64,000 nt of DNA from JANJUB01 sp031386985 (GTDB lineage Bacteria; Armatimonadota; Fimbriimonadia; Fimbriimonadales; Fimbriimonadaceae): NCBI GenBank assembly GCA_031386985.1, contig JANNCV010000044.1, positions 62,001 to 126,000 of the forward strand, read 5' to 3'. Below the pieces are notes generated by a model. The model made no database searches, was not told the DNA's origin, and saw only the letters and a list, made by a program, of their open reading frames with translations. The translations under genes and the position numbers were made by a program. Shown in pieces: positions 26,118 through 33,877 of this stretch. Every line of letters begins with the position of its first letter. Position 1 is the first letter of the stretch.

Positions 26118-26603
26118 ATGTCATCTGCGGTCATCGGCATCATCATGGGGAGCAAGAGCGACCTTGAAACGATGCAAGCTGCGATTGACATCGTTTTGGA
26201 ATTTGGGGTTGCCCATGAAGTTAAAGTTGTAAGTGCGCATCGAACCCCGGCCGAGATGGTCGAATATGCTTCCCAAGCTCAGAACCGAGGGCTGAAGGTG
26301 ATTATCGCCGGAGCGGGAGGCGCCGCCCATCTGCCCGGCATGGTCGCTTCGCTAACGACGCTCCCCGTTATTGGAGTCCCCGTTCCCACCAAGCACCTGG
26401 CTGGCGAAGATTCTCTTTACTCGATCGTTCAGATGCCCGCCGGCGTGCCCGTTGCAACCGTAGGAATCGGTAACTCAAAAAACGCAGGCCTACTAGCCTT
26501 GCGAATTTTGGGGCTCAGCAATCCTGTGATCGCCGAAAAACTGGAAGCCTTTAGGCTGAGCCAGATTGATCTTGTGGCACAAATGAACAGAAGCCTTATT
26601 TGA
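26118..26603 (+). CDS. purE: N5-carboxyaminoimidazole ribonucleotide mutase PurE
   Basis: PurE moves the carboxylate of N5-CAIR to give CAIR in purine synthesis. Class I motifs are complete: GIIMGSKSDLETM, VVSAHRTPAEM, IIAGAGGAAHLPGMVASLTT and VPTKHLAGEDSLYSIVQMP. I chose the ATG at 26118 (161 residues), as family members begin just before this strand; a GTG 15 bases upstream would add five residues. No purK is adjacent. Its 3' end overlaps convergent infA by 8 bases. Confidence 0.94.
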   Translation: MSSAVIGIIMGSKSDLETMQAAIDIVLEFGVAHEVKVVSAHRTPAEMVEYASQAQNRGLKVIIAGAGGAAHLPGMVASLTTLPVIGVPVPTKHLAGEDSLYSIVQMPAGVPVATVGIGNSKNAGLLALRILGLSNPVIAEKLEAFRLSQIDLVAQMNRSLI

Positions 26604-26862
26604 ACCGGTAAACGATTCGACCCTTAGTGAGGTCATAAGGGCTGACCTCAAGTTTGACACGATCACCAGGAAGGATTCGAATGTAGTGCATCCTCATCTT
26701 GCCACTGATGTGAGCTAAGAGCTCAACCCCATCCGCCCCGTCCAACTTCACGCGAAATCGGGCGTTCGGAAGGTTCTCAATAACCGTTCCTTCAACCTCG
26801 ATTCCCTCTTCTTTATCCGAGTTGAGTTTTCTCTGACGTGGCACAAATGGTCTACGACCCAT
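26596..26862 (-). CDS. infA: Translation initiation factor IF-1 with N-terminal extension
   Basis: The 88-residue protein contains the whole IF-1 OB fold: IEVEGTVIENLPNARFRVKL, LLAHISGKMRMHYIRILPGD, and KLEVSPYDLTKGRIVYRFK. Usual IF-1 is about 72 residues. This one has about 16 extra basic residues at the N-terminus (MGRRPFVPRQRKLNS), with no internal Met that would remove them. It stands alone rather than in a ribosomal-protein operon and converges on purE. Confidence 0.95.
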   Translation of the reverse strand: MGRRPFVPRQRKLNSDKEEGIEVEGTVIENLPNARFRVKLDGADGVELLAHISGKMRMHYIRILPGDRVKLEVSPYDLTKGRIVYRFK

Positions 26863-26968
26863 GCTCTAATTGTAGCCTATTCCGCAAAAACCCGAAATCC
26901 GCTGTATCAAAAAAACGAGAGGGTCCCTCCTAGTCAATGAACTACCCGTTCAAATCAAGGAGAAACCC

Positions 26969-27340
26969 ATGAAACGAAACATCATCATACTCATATCTGC
27001 CGCACTTATGTCGGCAGCCATCGCCCAAACGGGCCGCGCTGAATTCATTACCCGAATGTCGGGAGCTGGAAAGGCAAAGGCAGTTTGGAAGACCCGTGAC
27101 TCCGCAACTCAGTTGCAAGGAGAGCTTGAAGTCGAAGGAGAACGAATGGCGCGCAACATGGCCGTAACGGTGGTGATCGCCGGTAGTTCTTGGAGCGCCA
27201 CGACTGATGCACTGGGCAGGTTCCGAATCACCCAACGCTACAACAGCGCTGTCCGACCAAACATCGGACTAGGCACCGTGGCGGTGGTAAAAAATGTAGC
27301 CGGAGCAACTATTCTGAACGGCACTTTTGTCGCCAAGTAA
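26969..27340 (+). CDS. Small secreted beta-rich protein
   Basis: The 123-residue protein has a clear signal peptide (MKRNIIILISAALMSAAIAQ) and a good ribosome-binding site (AAGGAG seven bases upstream). The mature part contains repeated strands, with VTVVIAGSSWSATTDALGRF resembling a carboxypeptidase-regulatory or transthyretin-like beta sandwich. The function is unknown. It is flanked by its own promoter region and a shared terminator. Confidence 0.65.
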   Translation: MKRNIIILISAALMSAAIAQTGRAEFITRMSGAGKAKAVWKTRDSATQLQGELEVEGERMARNMAVTVVIAGSSWSATTDALGRFRITQRYNSAVRPNIGLGTVAVVKNVAGATILNGTFVAK

Positions 27341-27346
27341 ATCCTC

Positions 27347-27370
27347 AGGCCCTCGCGAATGCGGGGGCCT
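27347..27370. terminator. Bidirectional hairpin between convergent genes
   Basis: AGGCCCTCGC and GCGGGGGCCT form a 10-base stem (one G-T pair) with the loop GAAT. It fills the 29-base gap between the small secreted protein gene and the M56 peptidase gene and touches the stop codon of the latter. No long T run is present on either side. Confidence 0.65.
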
Positions 27371-29040
27371 TACTCCGTCCGAGCCGGGGCTTCCGCCGGC
27401 TTAGCGATGGAGGTTTTTTGAAGAATCACCTTGCCCTGATCACTCACTTGAACTGTAATCTCGTCGCCGGACGTCACTTCAAAGCGATAATAGTTGCCTT
27501 TTGAATCGGTCATTTCAATCACTTGACGCTTTGTGGCACTGGGTTCGGGAAGGTAAAGAGGGGCGAAACTATTCGCAAATTTTTCGCTTAAGTCTTTCAT
27601 CTCTTTTGCCATCATTTCGGTGGACAATTGGGCGACTTTCCCTTCCAGTGCCTTCGCAATCTTGAGGCGGTCGGCCTTTCGCGGTCCGGCGAGGGCAGCT
27701 AATTCTTGTGACGCCTTAGCAAGTCCAAGTTTGTTCAGCTCCGCCAGCGGGCCAAATTTTTTGTATTCGGCGGCTGTAAAACTGATCTCTTCGCCGTTAA
27801 CTCCCGCCACCACTCGTGCTTCCCCTGGTCTGGACATCTTCGCATTCTGCTCTGGCATAGCTGGAACGGGTGAATCAAGTTTAACCGCAATTATGGAGAT
27901 TTCGGAATGGGAGTCCTTGGCAGCCGCGGGCGCTATCGAGCGTGGAGCCGGAGGTTTTTTAGCGACTGTTTTGGGAACGATCAAGTTATGCAGGTCTTTG
28001 GGGCTCGCTTTAGCCACAGCATTCTTCTCTACAATGTTAACTAAGTGATCCATCGGATCTTCGCTAAGAAAAGCATCCACGACCACAACATCTGGCTTAG
28101 GATTAACAAACGCTAAGCCCGCAATTGCAAATGAGCCCACCGTCGCGGTCCAAATCGCGAGCAGGCTCGCGAACGCAAAACCCCGCCGCCCCGCCTTCAA
28201 CGCCGACTTCACTCGACGATCAAGTTGGCAATTGTTCATGAAGCTCACCCCCATTGTCGGAACCCTTTCACCCTTAAGATTAAACGTCCGCGCAATTTCA
28301 ACGAGGGCCGTGGCGTACTCGGCGGAGTTGCAACCAGCCGCAATAGCATGGGCGTCGGCGGCAACTTCGGTCTCTTCCTTCAGAGCCCGAGCCATAGACC
28401 AAAACAGCGGATGGCACCAGTAGAGCGCGTTGGTAAACAGAGTGAGCCGCTGCCAGGCACAATCAAAACTTCTTACGTGAGCGGATTCATGCAATAAGAC
28501 TGCGGCTCGCTGATGCTCAGACCATTGATCAAAACCGTGTGGCAACATGATGGTTGGGTTGATTGAGCCGAACGTTATGGGAGATTGAACATCGCCAACT
28601 AATATGCGGGCCGTTCGTTTTACTCCCAAAGAAGCGAGGCTACGATCAGCTTCGATCATGATGCTTAAGCCCGCTGTCTCGGCGTTCTTTATCAAGTTTC
28701 GAAGCTGAAAAAGCCCCCACAACCCTCTAATGACCAGAAGGAGGGAAACGATCCCGTAAACCCACGCAAGCCAGCCTAGACCCACCGAAGTGGGTTTAGG
28801 CGTTGGAGTGCTAAAAAGTAAGCCAAGCTCATCCATCACGATGGGTTCGGGCATTGCGGCGAACGGGTTCAATACGACCCAATTCAACTCATATGCCTGC
28901 AAGATGGGAAGAGAAAGTAGCGCGACGAGGCCGACTCGCAAAACCCGCCTAGGAACCAGCACACCTAATCCTCTCGCAAAATACGCACATGTGACTGTGA
29001 ACAGAATGATCAACGTCGCGCGAATCGCGAGCTCTGTCAT
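27370..29040 (-). CDS. BlaR1/MecR1-like M56 membrane metalloprotease
   Basis: The 556-residue protein has several N-terminal membrane helices, a zinc-protease motif HESAH (184-188) and a downstream EETEVAADAHAI, which is the M56 layout of antirepressor proteases. After a further membrane helix (about 290-315) an extracytoplasmic region of about 240 residues follows. It has none of the penicillin-binding motifs of BlaR1, so the sensed signal is probably not a beta-lactam. It overlaps the BlaI-like gene by 4 bases. The usual model is that signal sensing triggers cleavage of the repressor. Confidence 0.85.
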   Translation of the reverse strand: MTELAIRATLIILFTVTCAYFARGLGVLVPRRVLRVGLVALLSLPILQAYELNWVVLNPFAAMPEPIVMDELGLLFSTPTPKPTSVGLGWLAWVYGIVSLLLVIRGLWGLFQLRNLIKNAETAGLSIMIEADRSLASLGVKRTARILVGDVQSPITFGSINPTIMLPHGFDQWSEHQRAAVLLHESAHVRSFDCAWQRLTLFTNALYWCHPLFWSMARALKEETEVAADAHAIAAGCNSAEYATALVEIARTFNLKGERVPTMGVSFMNNCQLDRRVKSALKAGRRGFAFASLLAIWTATVGSFAIAGLAFVNPKPDVVVVDAFLSEDPMDHLVNIVEKNAVAKASPKDLHNLIVPKTVAKKPPAPRSIAPAAAKDSHSEISIIAVKLDSPVPAMPEQNAKMSRPGEARVVAGVNGEEISFTAAEYKKFGPLAELNKLGLAKASQELAALAGPRKADRLKIAKALEGKVAQLSTEMMAKEMKDLSEKFANSFAPLYLPEPSATKRQVIEMTDSKGNYYRFEVTSGDEITVQVSDQGKVILQKTSIAKPAEAPARTE

Positions 29041-29408
29041 TTTGTCTCAACCTTGGCTTGTTGAATCAGAATCGCAAGCCGATCTAAGTCACTTTCTGAA
29101 AGCTTGCGCTGATTTTGGGAGAGCAAGGTTGTAACAACTTGCTCAATCGAACCAGCAAAAAACGTGTCAACTAAGTTTCGGAGGGCGCTCTTCCCCGCTT
29201 CATCCCTAGGCGTGGCGGGACTGAAAACATACTTCGCTCCCACGCTGCGATGATTGACAAGCTCCTTTTCGTGCAAGACGCGCAACATTCCTCTTACCGC
29301 CGAATAAGACGATCCGTCGTTCAGTATCTCCTGAACTTCAGCCGCCGATGACTCGCCCCGCTGATACAAGATTTCCAAAATCTGTCGTTCCCTCTTGCTC
29401 AAATCCAT
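29037..29408 (-). CDS. BlaI/MecI-family transcriptional repressor
   Basis: This 123-residue winged-helix protein begins MDLSKRERQILEILYQRGES and continues AAEVQEILNDGSSYSAVRGM, the BlaI DNA-binding domain. The C-terminal helix (LSESDLDRLAILIQQAK) is the dimerisation part. I chose the ATG at 29408; a TTG 21 bases upstream is possible. It is paired with the M56 protease and probably represses its own operon. A GCAC-N9-GTGC dyad lies upstream at about 29462-29478. Confidence 0.88.
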   Translation of the reverse strand: MDLSKRERQILEILYQRGESSAAEVQEILNDGSSYSAVRGMLRVLHEKELVNHRSVGAKYVFSPATPRDEAGKSALRNLVDTFFAGSIEQVVTTLLSQNQRKLSESDLDRLAILIQQAKVETK

Positions 29409-29482
29409 GGGGAGTTCTACGAAAACCAAACGTTCAAGATTCCCACCATGCTAACTTTATTGCACAAAATTCTAGTGCGTGG

Positions 29483-30547
29483 TTATCGGAACCGATACTC
29501 TGTGACGGAGCGCCACTTCTTCCCCGCGGTTAACAGGGTCGAGGGGAACATGGGCTTGTTAGGAGAATCTGGATAGTGTTGGGTTTCGAGGCAGATTCCG
29601 GAGCGGTGAGCGTAGGTTCCGCCTAGTTTGCCAGCCAAGGTTCCATCCAGGAAATTCCCCGCGTAAACCTGGATTCCGGGCTCGCTTGTCCAGACTTCCA
29701 TCTTTCGTTCATGGGTTGATAGGGTCGCTGCGTAGCCGAATCGCCCTGGATTCTTGGAGATGACGTAATTGTGATCGTAGCCTCCGCCAAAGGCTAACTG
29801 CTCGTGCTCATCGCCAATCCGACCGCCGATGTCGCACAGAACTTGAAAATCGAAGGGGGTTCCTGCCACGGACATGAATTTTCCGGTCGGAATCATTCCG
29901 GCATCGGTTGGGGTGAGGTATCGGCTACATACCCTCAGTTCATGCGTCAAAATCCCCATCCCTTTCCCTTTCCCGGAGGGATCGCCGAGGAGGTTGAAAT
30001 AGGTGTGGTTCGTAAGATTAACATGGGTATCGCGATCGGTCGTCGCCCAATACTCAATCCGCAAGGCATTGGTTCGAGTGAGTTCGTAGAGCATTCTCAC
30101 GCGCAGATTCCCAGGATATCCCTCCTCGCCGTGGGGGCTAACCCGCTCGAACAAAGCCCCACTTGGGGGATTATCTCCGTGAGAAAGAAGCGAGGTGTGC
30201 CACATCTTTTTGTCAAATCCGGCTAACCCGCCATGGAGGTGGCAGGGCACTCCTCCCGGTTCATTATTGCGGGCAAGCTGGTAGGTTTTTCCGTTCAAAT
30301 CAAAGCAACCGCCGCCAATCCGGTTGCCATAGCGCCCAATCACGCAACCGAAATAGGGGTTCTTGGTCTCGTAATCAGCAAGGTCGTTAAATCCCAGAAC
30401 GACGTCGGTTCCGTTATGCTCGAGCCGGGCGATAATCGCCCCAAAGTCAGAGACCACCATCTTGAGACCACGACCGTTTTCGAGCGAAAAGAGATGAGCC
30501 GGAGTGCCATCGGCAAGAGTGCCCCAGGGTTCAGTTGACATACGCAA
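29483..30547 (-). CDS. galM: Aldose 1-epimerase (galactose mutarotase)
   Basis: GalM interconverts the alpha and beta anomers of aldoses. The 354-residue protein has the family motifs NPYFGCVIGRYGNRIGGG, CHLHGGLAGFDKKMW, LTNHTYFNLLGD (with the catalytic His) and, near the C-terminus, GICLETQHYPDSPNKP containing the catalytic Glu. GGGGGAG lies eight bases before the TTG at 30547. An ATG six bases further in is the alternative start. No other sugar genes are adjacent. Confidence 0.93.
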   Translation of the reverse strand: MRMSTEPWGTLADGTPAHLFSLENGRGLKMVVSDFGAIIARLEHNGTDVVLGFNDLADYETKNPYFGCVIGRYGNRIGGGCFDLNGKTYQLARNNEPGGVPCHLHGGLAGFDKKMWHTSLLSHGDNPPSGALFERVSPHGEEGYPGNLRVRMLYELTRTNALRIEYWATTDRDTHVNLTNHTYFNLLGDPSGKGKGMGILTHELRVCSRYLTPTDAGMIPTGKFMSVAGTPFDFQVLCDIGGRIGDEHEQLAFGGGYDHNYVISKNPGRFGYAATLSTHERKMEVWTSEPGIQVYAGNFLDGTLAGKLGGTYAHRSGICLETQHYPDSPNKPMFPSTLLTAGKKWRSVTEYRFR

Positions 30548-30664
30548 CAGTATGACTCCCCCCGAGCAAAATGGTAGTTCGGGCGACCTGCCGGTTCCGG
30601 ATTGAGTTTGTTGGCTGGGCCTGCAGTCGAATCCGTAACTTGTAAAAATCAGAACCAGAAAGGT

Positions 30665-31129
30665 TTAGCTTGGCCGCCGCAAACGCGCCCCAAACGCCAA
30701 CTCAAAACCCCGCCGACCAAGCGGCACCAGACGTATCGGCCCGTATCTTGGGTGATCGGTGCCGTTAATGATCCATTCGAGCGGGATGAAATCGCAGGTA
30801 TCGGTTGAACCATCAGCTTCATCTCGCAATTCACCCGTCCAAGATTCGACTCGATAAACGAACCGCAAAGCGTGCATTTCCTTATCGGGATAAACGAAGT
30901 GTTGAGATTGGACTTCGGCCAACTCGCCCAGTTTCACATGAATCCCCGCTTCTTCAAGTGTTTCCCTGACCGCCCCTTTTGTCGGAGATTCGCCGAAATC
31001 TAGGCCCCCGCCCGGCAACGTCCAGCGCCCGTCATTGGGTTCAGGCAAGCAAAGGCGGCAAAGTAGCAACGACTGCTCGCGAACAACGAGCGTATAGGCA
31101 GCCGGGCGAATGAGCTGTTTCTTACTCAT
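30665..31129 (-). CDS. Nudix hydrolase
   Basis: From the ATG at 31129 the protein is 154 residues and carries a perfect Nudix box, G41-x5-E47-x7-R55-E56 to I63 (GGLDFGESPTKGAVRETLEE). Such enzymes hydrolyse nucleoside-diphosphate derivatives; the substrate is not deducible. A longer reading frame upstream is only the shadow of the phosphoesterase gene, which this gene overlaps by 8 bases. It is third in the mdh operon. Confidence 0.88.
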   Translation of the reverse strand: MSKKQLIRPAAYTLVVREQSLLLCRLCLPEPNDGRWTLPGGGLDFGESPTKGAVRETLEEAGIHVKLGELAEVQSQHFVYPDKEMHALRFVYRVESWTGELRDEADGSTDTCDFIPLEWIINGTDHPRYGPIRLVPLGRRGFELAFGARLRRPS

Positions 31130-31928
31130 GATAAAGCTCCAAAATCGAGACTTCGGCGAGGGCACCCAGGCGCGCCGGGGGCCCAGTGGTTCCGATTCCG
31201 CGCGAAACATAAAGAGGAGTTCGCGCATCGGGATAGAACCCACTTACATACTTCTCGCCGTTTCGCGTGTGCATAGGGGCCCAGCCCCAAGGAAACACCC
31301 ACTGGCCGCCATGCGAATGCCCGGCGAGCATAAGAGCGGTGCCGTCGGGAAGTAAATCCACAACGTCCGGCTCGTGCCAGATCGTAATCAAGGGCAGGTT
31401 CTTATCCGTGCCGGAGAGGGCCAAGATGGGGTCGTGTTGATGTGCATTGGCGGAGTCTATACCAACCCAGCCAACTCCGTTGTGTTCCACAGCACTATTG
31501 CGCAACAAATTGATGCCCAACTCATCACAAATTGGCTCAAGCAACGTCGCATCGCCCGACCAATAATCATGATTCCCCGGCACCGCCACCACAAACTGCC
31601 CGCGCAGAGCGCCCAACGCCTCCCCAAGTAAAGCAGGAGAAGTTAGCTTCCAATAGCCGACAAAATCGCCGGCGATTACGATCACATCGGGCTTGGCGTC
31701 AATGGCCATTTGAACCGCACGCTGGCATTGCTTAACAGAGTACTCATCGCGAATGTGCATATCCGCGAGCAAAGCAATGCGAAACCCGTCGCGGCTTGCA
31801 GGCCAAAGCGGTAGTCGTAACTGATGGTGTTCTAGAACGATCTTTTTGGACTCGACCAGCGCGCCATAAACGAGCCAGCCGAGACCACCAAGAGCTAAGC
31901 CACCGAGCAGCTTGACGGGACTACTCAA
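31122..31928 (-). CDS. Membrane-anchored metallophosphoesterase (YaeI-like)
   Basis: I place the start at the TTG at 31928, which overlaps the mdh stop codon and gives 268 residues with an N-terminal membrane helix (LLGGLALGGLGWLVYGAL). An ATG at 32138 is in frame but lies inside mdh. The metal-binding motifs are complete: LLADMHIRD, VIAGDFVG, VPGNHDYW and LAGHSHGGQW. Similar enzymes cleave the pyrophosphate of UDP-diacylglucosamine or other phosphoesters. Confidence 0.85.
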   Translation of the reverse strand: MSSPVKLLGGLALGGLGWLVYGALVESKKIVLEHHQLRLPLWPASRDGFRIALLADMHIRDEYSVKQCQRAVQMAIDAKPDVIVIAGDFVGYWKLTSPALLGEALGALRGQFVVAVPGNHDYWSGDATLLEPICDELGINLLRNSAVEHNGVGWVGIDSANAHQHDPILALSGTDKNLPLITIWHEPDVVDLLPDGTALMLAGHSHGGQWVFPWGWAPMHTRNGEKYVSGFYPDARTPLYVSRGIGTTGPPARLGALAEVSILELYHE

Positions 31929-32844
31929 TCTGAGCGCGCCAGTTCTTGAGCTGCTCCGCAGAGCGTAGCAGGCCCTCCCGCTCCTCGTCCGAAACCGACG
32001 GGGCAATGATCTCGACCACGCCCTTGCGACCAACCCTCGTTGGAAGCGAAAGCGAGGTACCGCTGATTCCGAGCTTGCCGTTCTGCATCGCCGAAATCGG
32101 CAAAATTGCGCCCTGGTCAAGTGCGAAAGACTCGACAACTTCTTTGATCGAAATTCCCACGGCGCGGCCCGCGCCGCCTTTCATCCGGATAACTTCGGAA
32201 CCAGACGTCTTCGTGAGTCCAAAAATGCTCTTGGCGGTCTCGTCATCGTATCCAGCAAGGGACTTGATAGACATCCCATTAATGCTGGCTGAAGACCAAA
32301 TCGGAACCATCGAATCGCCGTGCTCACCGAGAATAAGCGCGTTGACGTCGCGCGCGCCAACGCCAAAATGATCGGCCAAAAGTGAGCGGAATCGGCAGGT
32401 ATCGAGGACTGTTCCTAGGCCAACAATCTGCGCCTCCGGCAACATTCCCGTCTCGATAGCGAGCTGCGTTAAAAGGTCTACTGGATTTGAAACGACCAAA
32501 ATCGTCGCCCCATCGGCGAGCTTTACGGCTTTCAAAGAATCCAAAATCTGGCGGAATAGGCCGACGTTACGGTTAATGAGCTCTAAGCGACTCTCATCGG
32601 GCTTGCGGCGAAGTCCGGCGGTAATGACAACACAATCTGAGCCCGTGATCGCATCATAATCGCCCGCATGAATCTTCTGAGACGAGCTCAGTGCTGAGCC
32701 GTGGCGCAGGTCCAGGGCCTCTCCGGCGGCCATGTCGGCGTTCGCGTCAACGAGAACCATTTCATTAACGATGCCACCGAGTTGCAAAGCAAAAGCGGCG
32801 TCCGAACCAACTCGGCCACCGCCGCCAATAATCGAAACTTTCAT
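31921..32844 (-). CDS. mdh: Malate/lactate dehydrogenase family, malate-type specificity residue
   Basis: The 307-residue NAD-dependent 2-hydroxyacid dehydrogenase has a Rossmann motif (IIGGGGRVGSDAA), an acidic NAD-selecting residue in LVDAN and the catalytic His in GEHGDSMVPIW. The substrate-specificity position (102 in lactate dehydrogenase numbering) is Arg80 in AGLRRKPDESRLEL, which indicates malate or oxaloacetate. The surrounding sequence (ESRLEL, GTVLDTCRFR) is that of lactate dehydrogenases. The mdh name is therefore likely but not certain. Confidence 0.82.
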   Translation of the reverse strand: MKVSIIGGGGRVGSDAAFALQLGGIVNEMVLVDANADMAAGEALDLRHGSALSSSQKIHAGDYDAITGSDCVVITAGLRRKPDESRLELINRNVGLFRQILDSLKAVKLADGATILVVSNPVDLLTQLAIETGMLPEAQIVGLGTVLDTCRFRSLLADHFGVGARDVNALILGEHGDSMVPIWSSASINGMSIKSLAGYDDETAKSIFGLTKTSGSEVIRMKGGAGRAVGISIKEVVESFALDQGAILPISAMQNGKLGISGTSLSLPTRVGRKGVVEIIAPSVSDEEREGLLRSAEQLKNWRAQIE

Positions 32845-33016
32845 TCTAAATCAAATACTCCTAGCTTCAAAGCTTAGTGAATTATGGTTCATTCCGAGGG
32901 CGTAGTGTTTGGGAGGCAGCCCGTTATAGAGTGCGCAAGCCCCCCACCGCGCCTTTGACTGTAATCCAAAAAACGGCTATTGCAAAAAAAACTTGCGATA
33001 TTCCGAATTCTTGCGT

Positions 33017-33022
33017 TAAAAT
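33017..33022 (+). promoter_or_regulatory. -10 hexamer five bases before a start codon
   Basis: TAAAAT lies 5 bases before the ATG of a small lipoprotein gene, with a weak -35 box (TTGCGA) 18 bases further upstream. No Shine-Dalgarno sequence fits in this space, so a leaderless transcript is expected. Confidence 0.5.
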
Positions 33023-33027
33023 ATGAT

Positions 33028-33165
33028 ATGCGAAAGTTTATTGCTCTTGCACTCGTTGCAATCTTCGTTGTTGGATGTTCTAAGTCGGTGGAAGACAAGT
33101 ATAGTCAGGGCCGAGAAAAACAAGAAGAAAAGGCCAACAAAATGCTGGAAGACAACACCGAGTAG
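33028..33165 (+). CDS. Small lipoprotein (45 residues)
   Basis: The reading frame from the ATG at 33028 encodes a signal peptide with lipobox (MRKFIALALVAIFVVGC) and then a charged helical tail, KSVEDKYSQGREKQEEKANK. It would be a lipid-anchored peptide of about 28 residues after processing. A longer frame starting at 32980 lacks any signal and covers the promoter. It is similar in style to the small lipoprotein at 42733, but the sequences are not alike. Confidence 0.65.
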   Translation: MRKFIALALVAIFVVGCSKSVEDKYSQGREKQEEKANKMLEDNTE

Positions 33166-33193
33166 TGAGGCGAACTGCTCGAATTAGGGTCTA

Positions 33194-33841
33194 ATGGGAG
33201 TTATGCTCTATGCAGTTGCAATTGCCATTCAAGGCCCTTACTACCTGTCGTTCACGGCTGGCGATGTCATCAAATACACTGAGACCTTCAGTGTGACCGA
33301 GACGGTCGGCACAAAAAGTTTTAGCGCCGAAGCAACTCGGGAACAGACCCTAGTTGTCAAAAAGTGGGACCGCAATCGGGCGACCCTTGATGTGAAGTAC
33401 ACCGAGCCATTGACGCGGGGAGCAAGCGGTTCGGCGAGCCTAGCCGCAAGCCTTAAGAGCTGGCTCTTTCGAGAAGACGGCGAAGAATTTGTGGACCAAC
33501 GCGGGCACTTGAAGCGAGCCGGATTCCCCGAAGGAAATCGTCCGTTTTTCGGATTCAACGTGCCTGGGCACCGAGACAGATTGCCCGCTGAATGGAAGGT
33601 AAAACTGCTGCCTCCGATTGGGCTGGATAAGCCAATTGAATTCAGATACGCTCCGCTGAATGCTAGCGGGCTGCTCGGAATTTCCTTTGCAGGCACCTTC
33701 AAGGATAAGGAAGTTGAGGTCAAATGTGATGGCACGGTGCATTTCGATTCTGGAAAGGTGGCCTCCGCCCGAATGACCTCCAGGGTGACCGATAGCGATG
33801 GAACAATCGAATTTCTATACTCCGCAATCCGACGACAGTAG
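33194..33841 (+). CDS. Conserved-looking protein of unknown function
   Basis: The 215-residue protein has a weak hydrophobic N-terminus (MLYAVAIAIQGPYYL after a second Met) and a beta-rich body, with the motif TAGDVIKYTETFSVTETVG near the start. AGGG precedes the start codon by five bases. I recognise no family. It lies 28 bases after the small lipoprotein gene and 36 bases before the MFS gene, so it may belong to the same unit. Confidence 0.55.
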   Translation: MGVMLYAVAIAIQGPYYLSFTAGDVIKYTETFSVTETVGTKSFSAEATREQTLVVKKWDRNRATLDVKYTEPLTRGASGSASLAASLKSWLFREDGEEFVDQRGHLKRAGFPEGNRPFFGFNVPGHRDRLPAEWKVKLLPPIGLDKPIEFRYAPLNASGLLGISFAGTFKDKEVEVKCDGTVHFDSGKVASARMTSRVTDSDGTIEFLYSAIRRQ

Positions 33842-33877
33842 CCGCATTTCTACCAATCTTAGGTAGCATGAAGTGGC

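Noticed and set aside
31130..31243. N-terminal extension of the Nudix gene to 31243
   Set aside because: The extra residues are a shadow of the phosphoesterase gene. The ATG at 31129 directly precedes the Nudix fold.
31928..32138. N-terminal extension of the metallophosphoesterase to 32138
   Set aside because: This part lies inside mdh and reads as basic shadow sequence. The TTG overlapping the mdh stop gives a normal membrane-anchored start.
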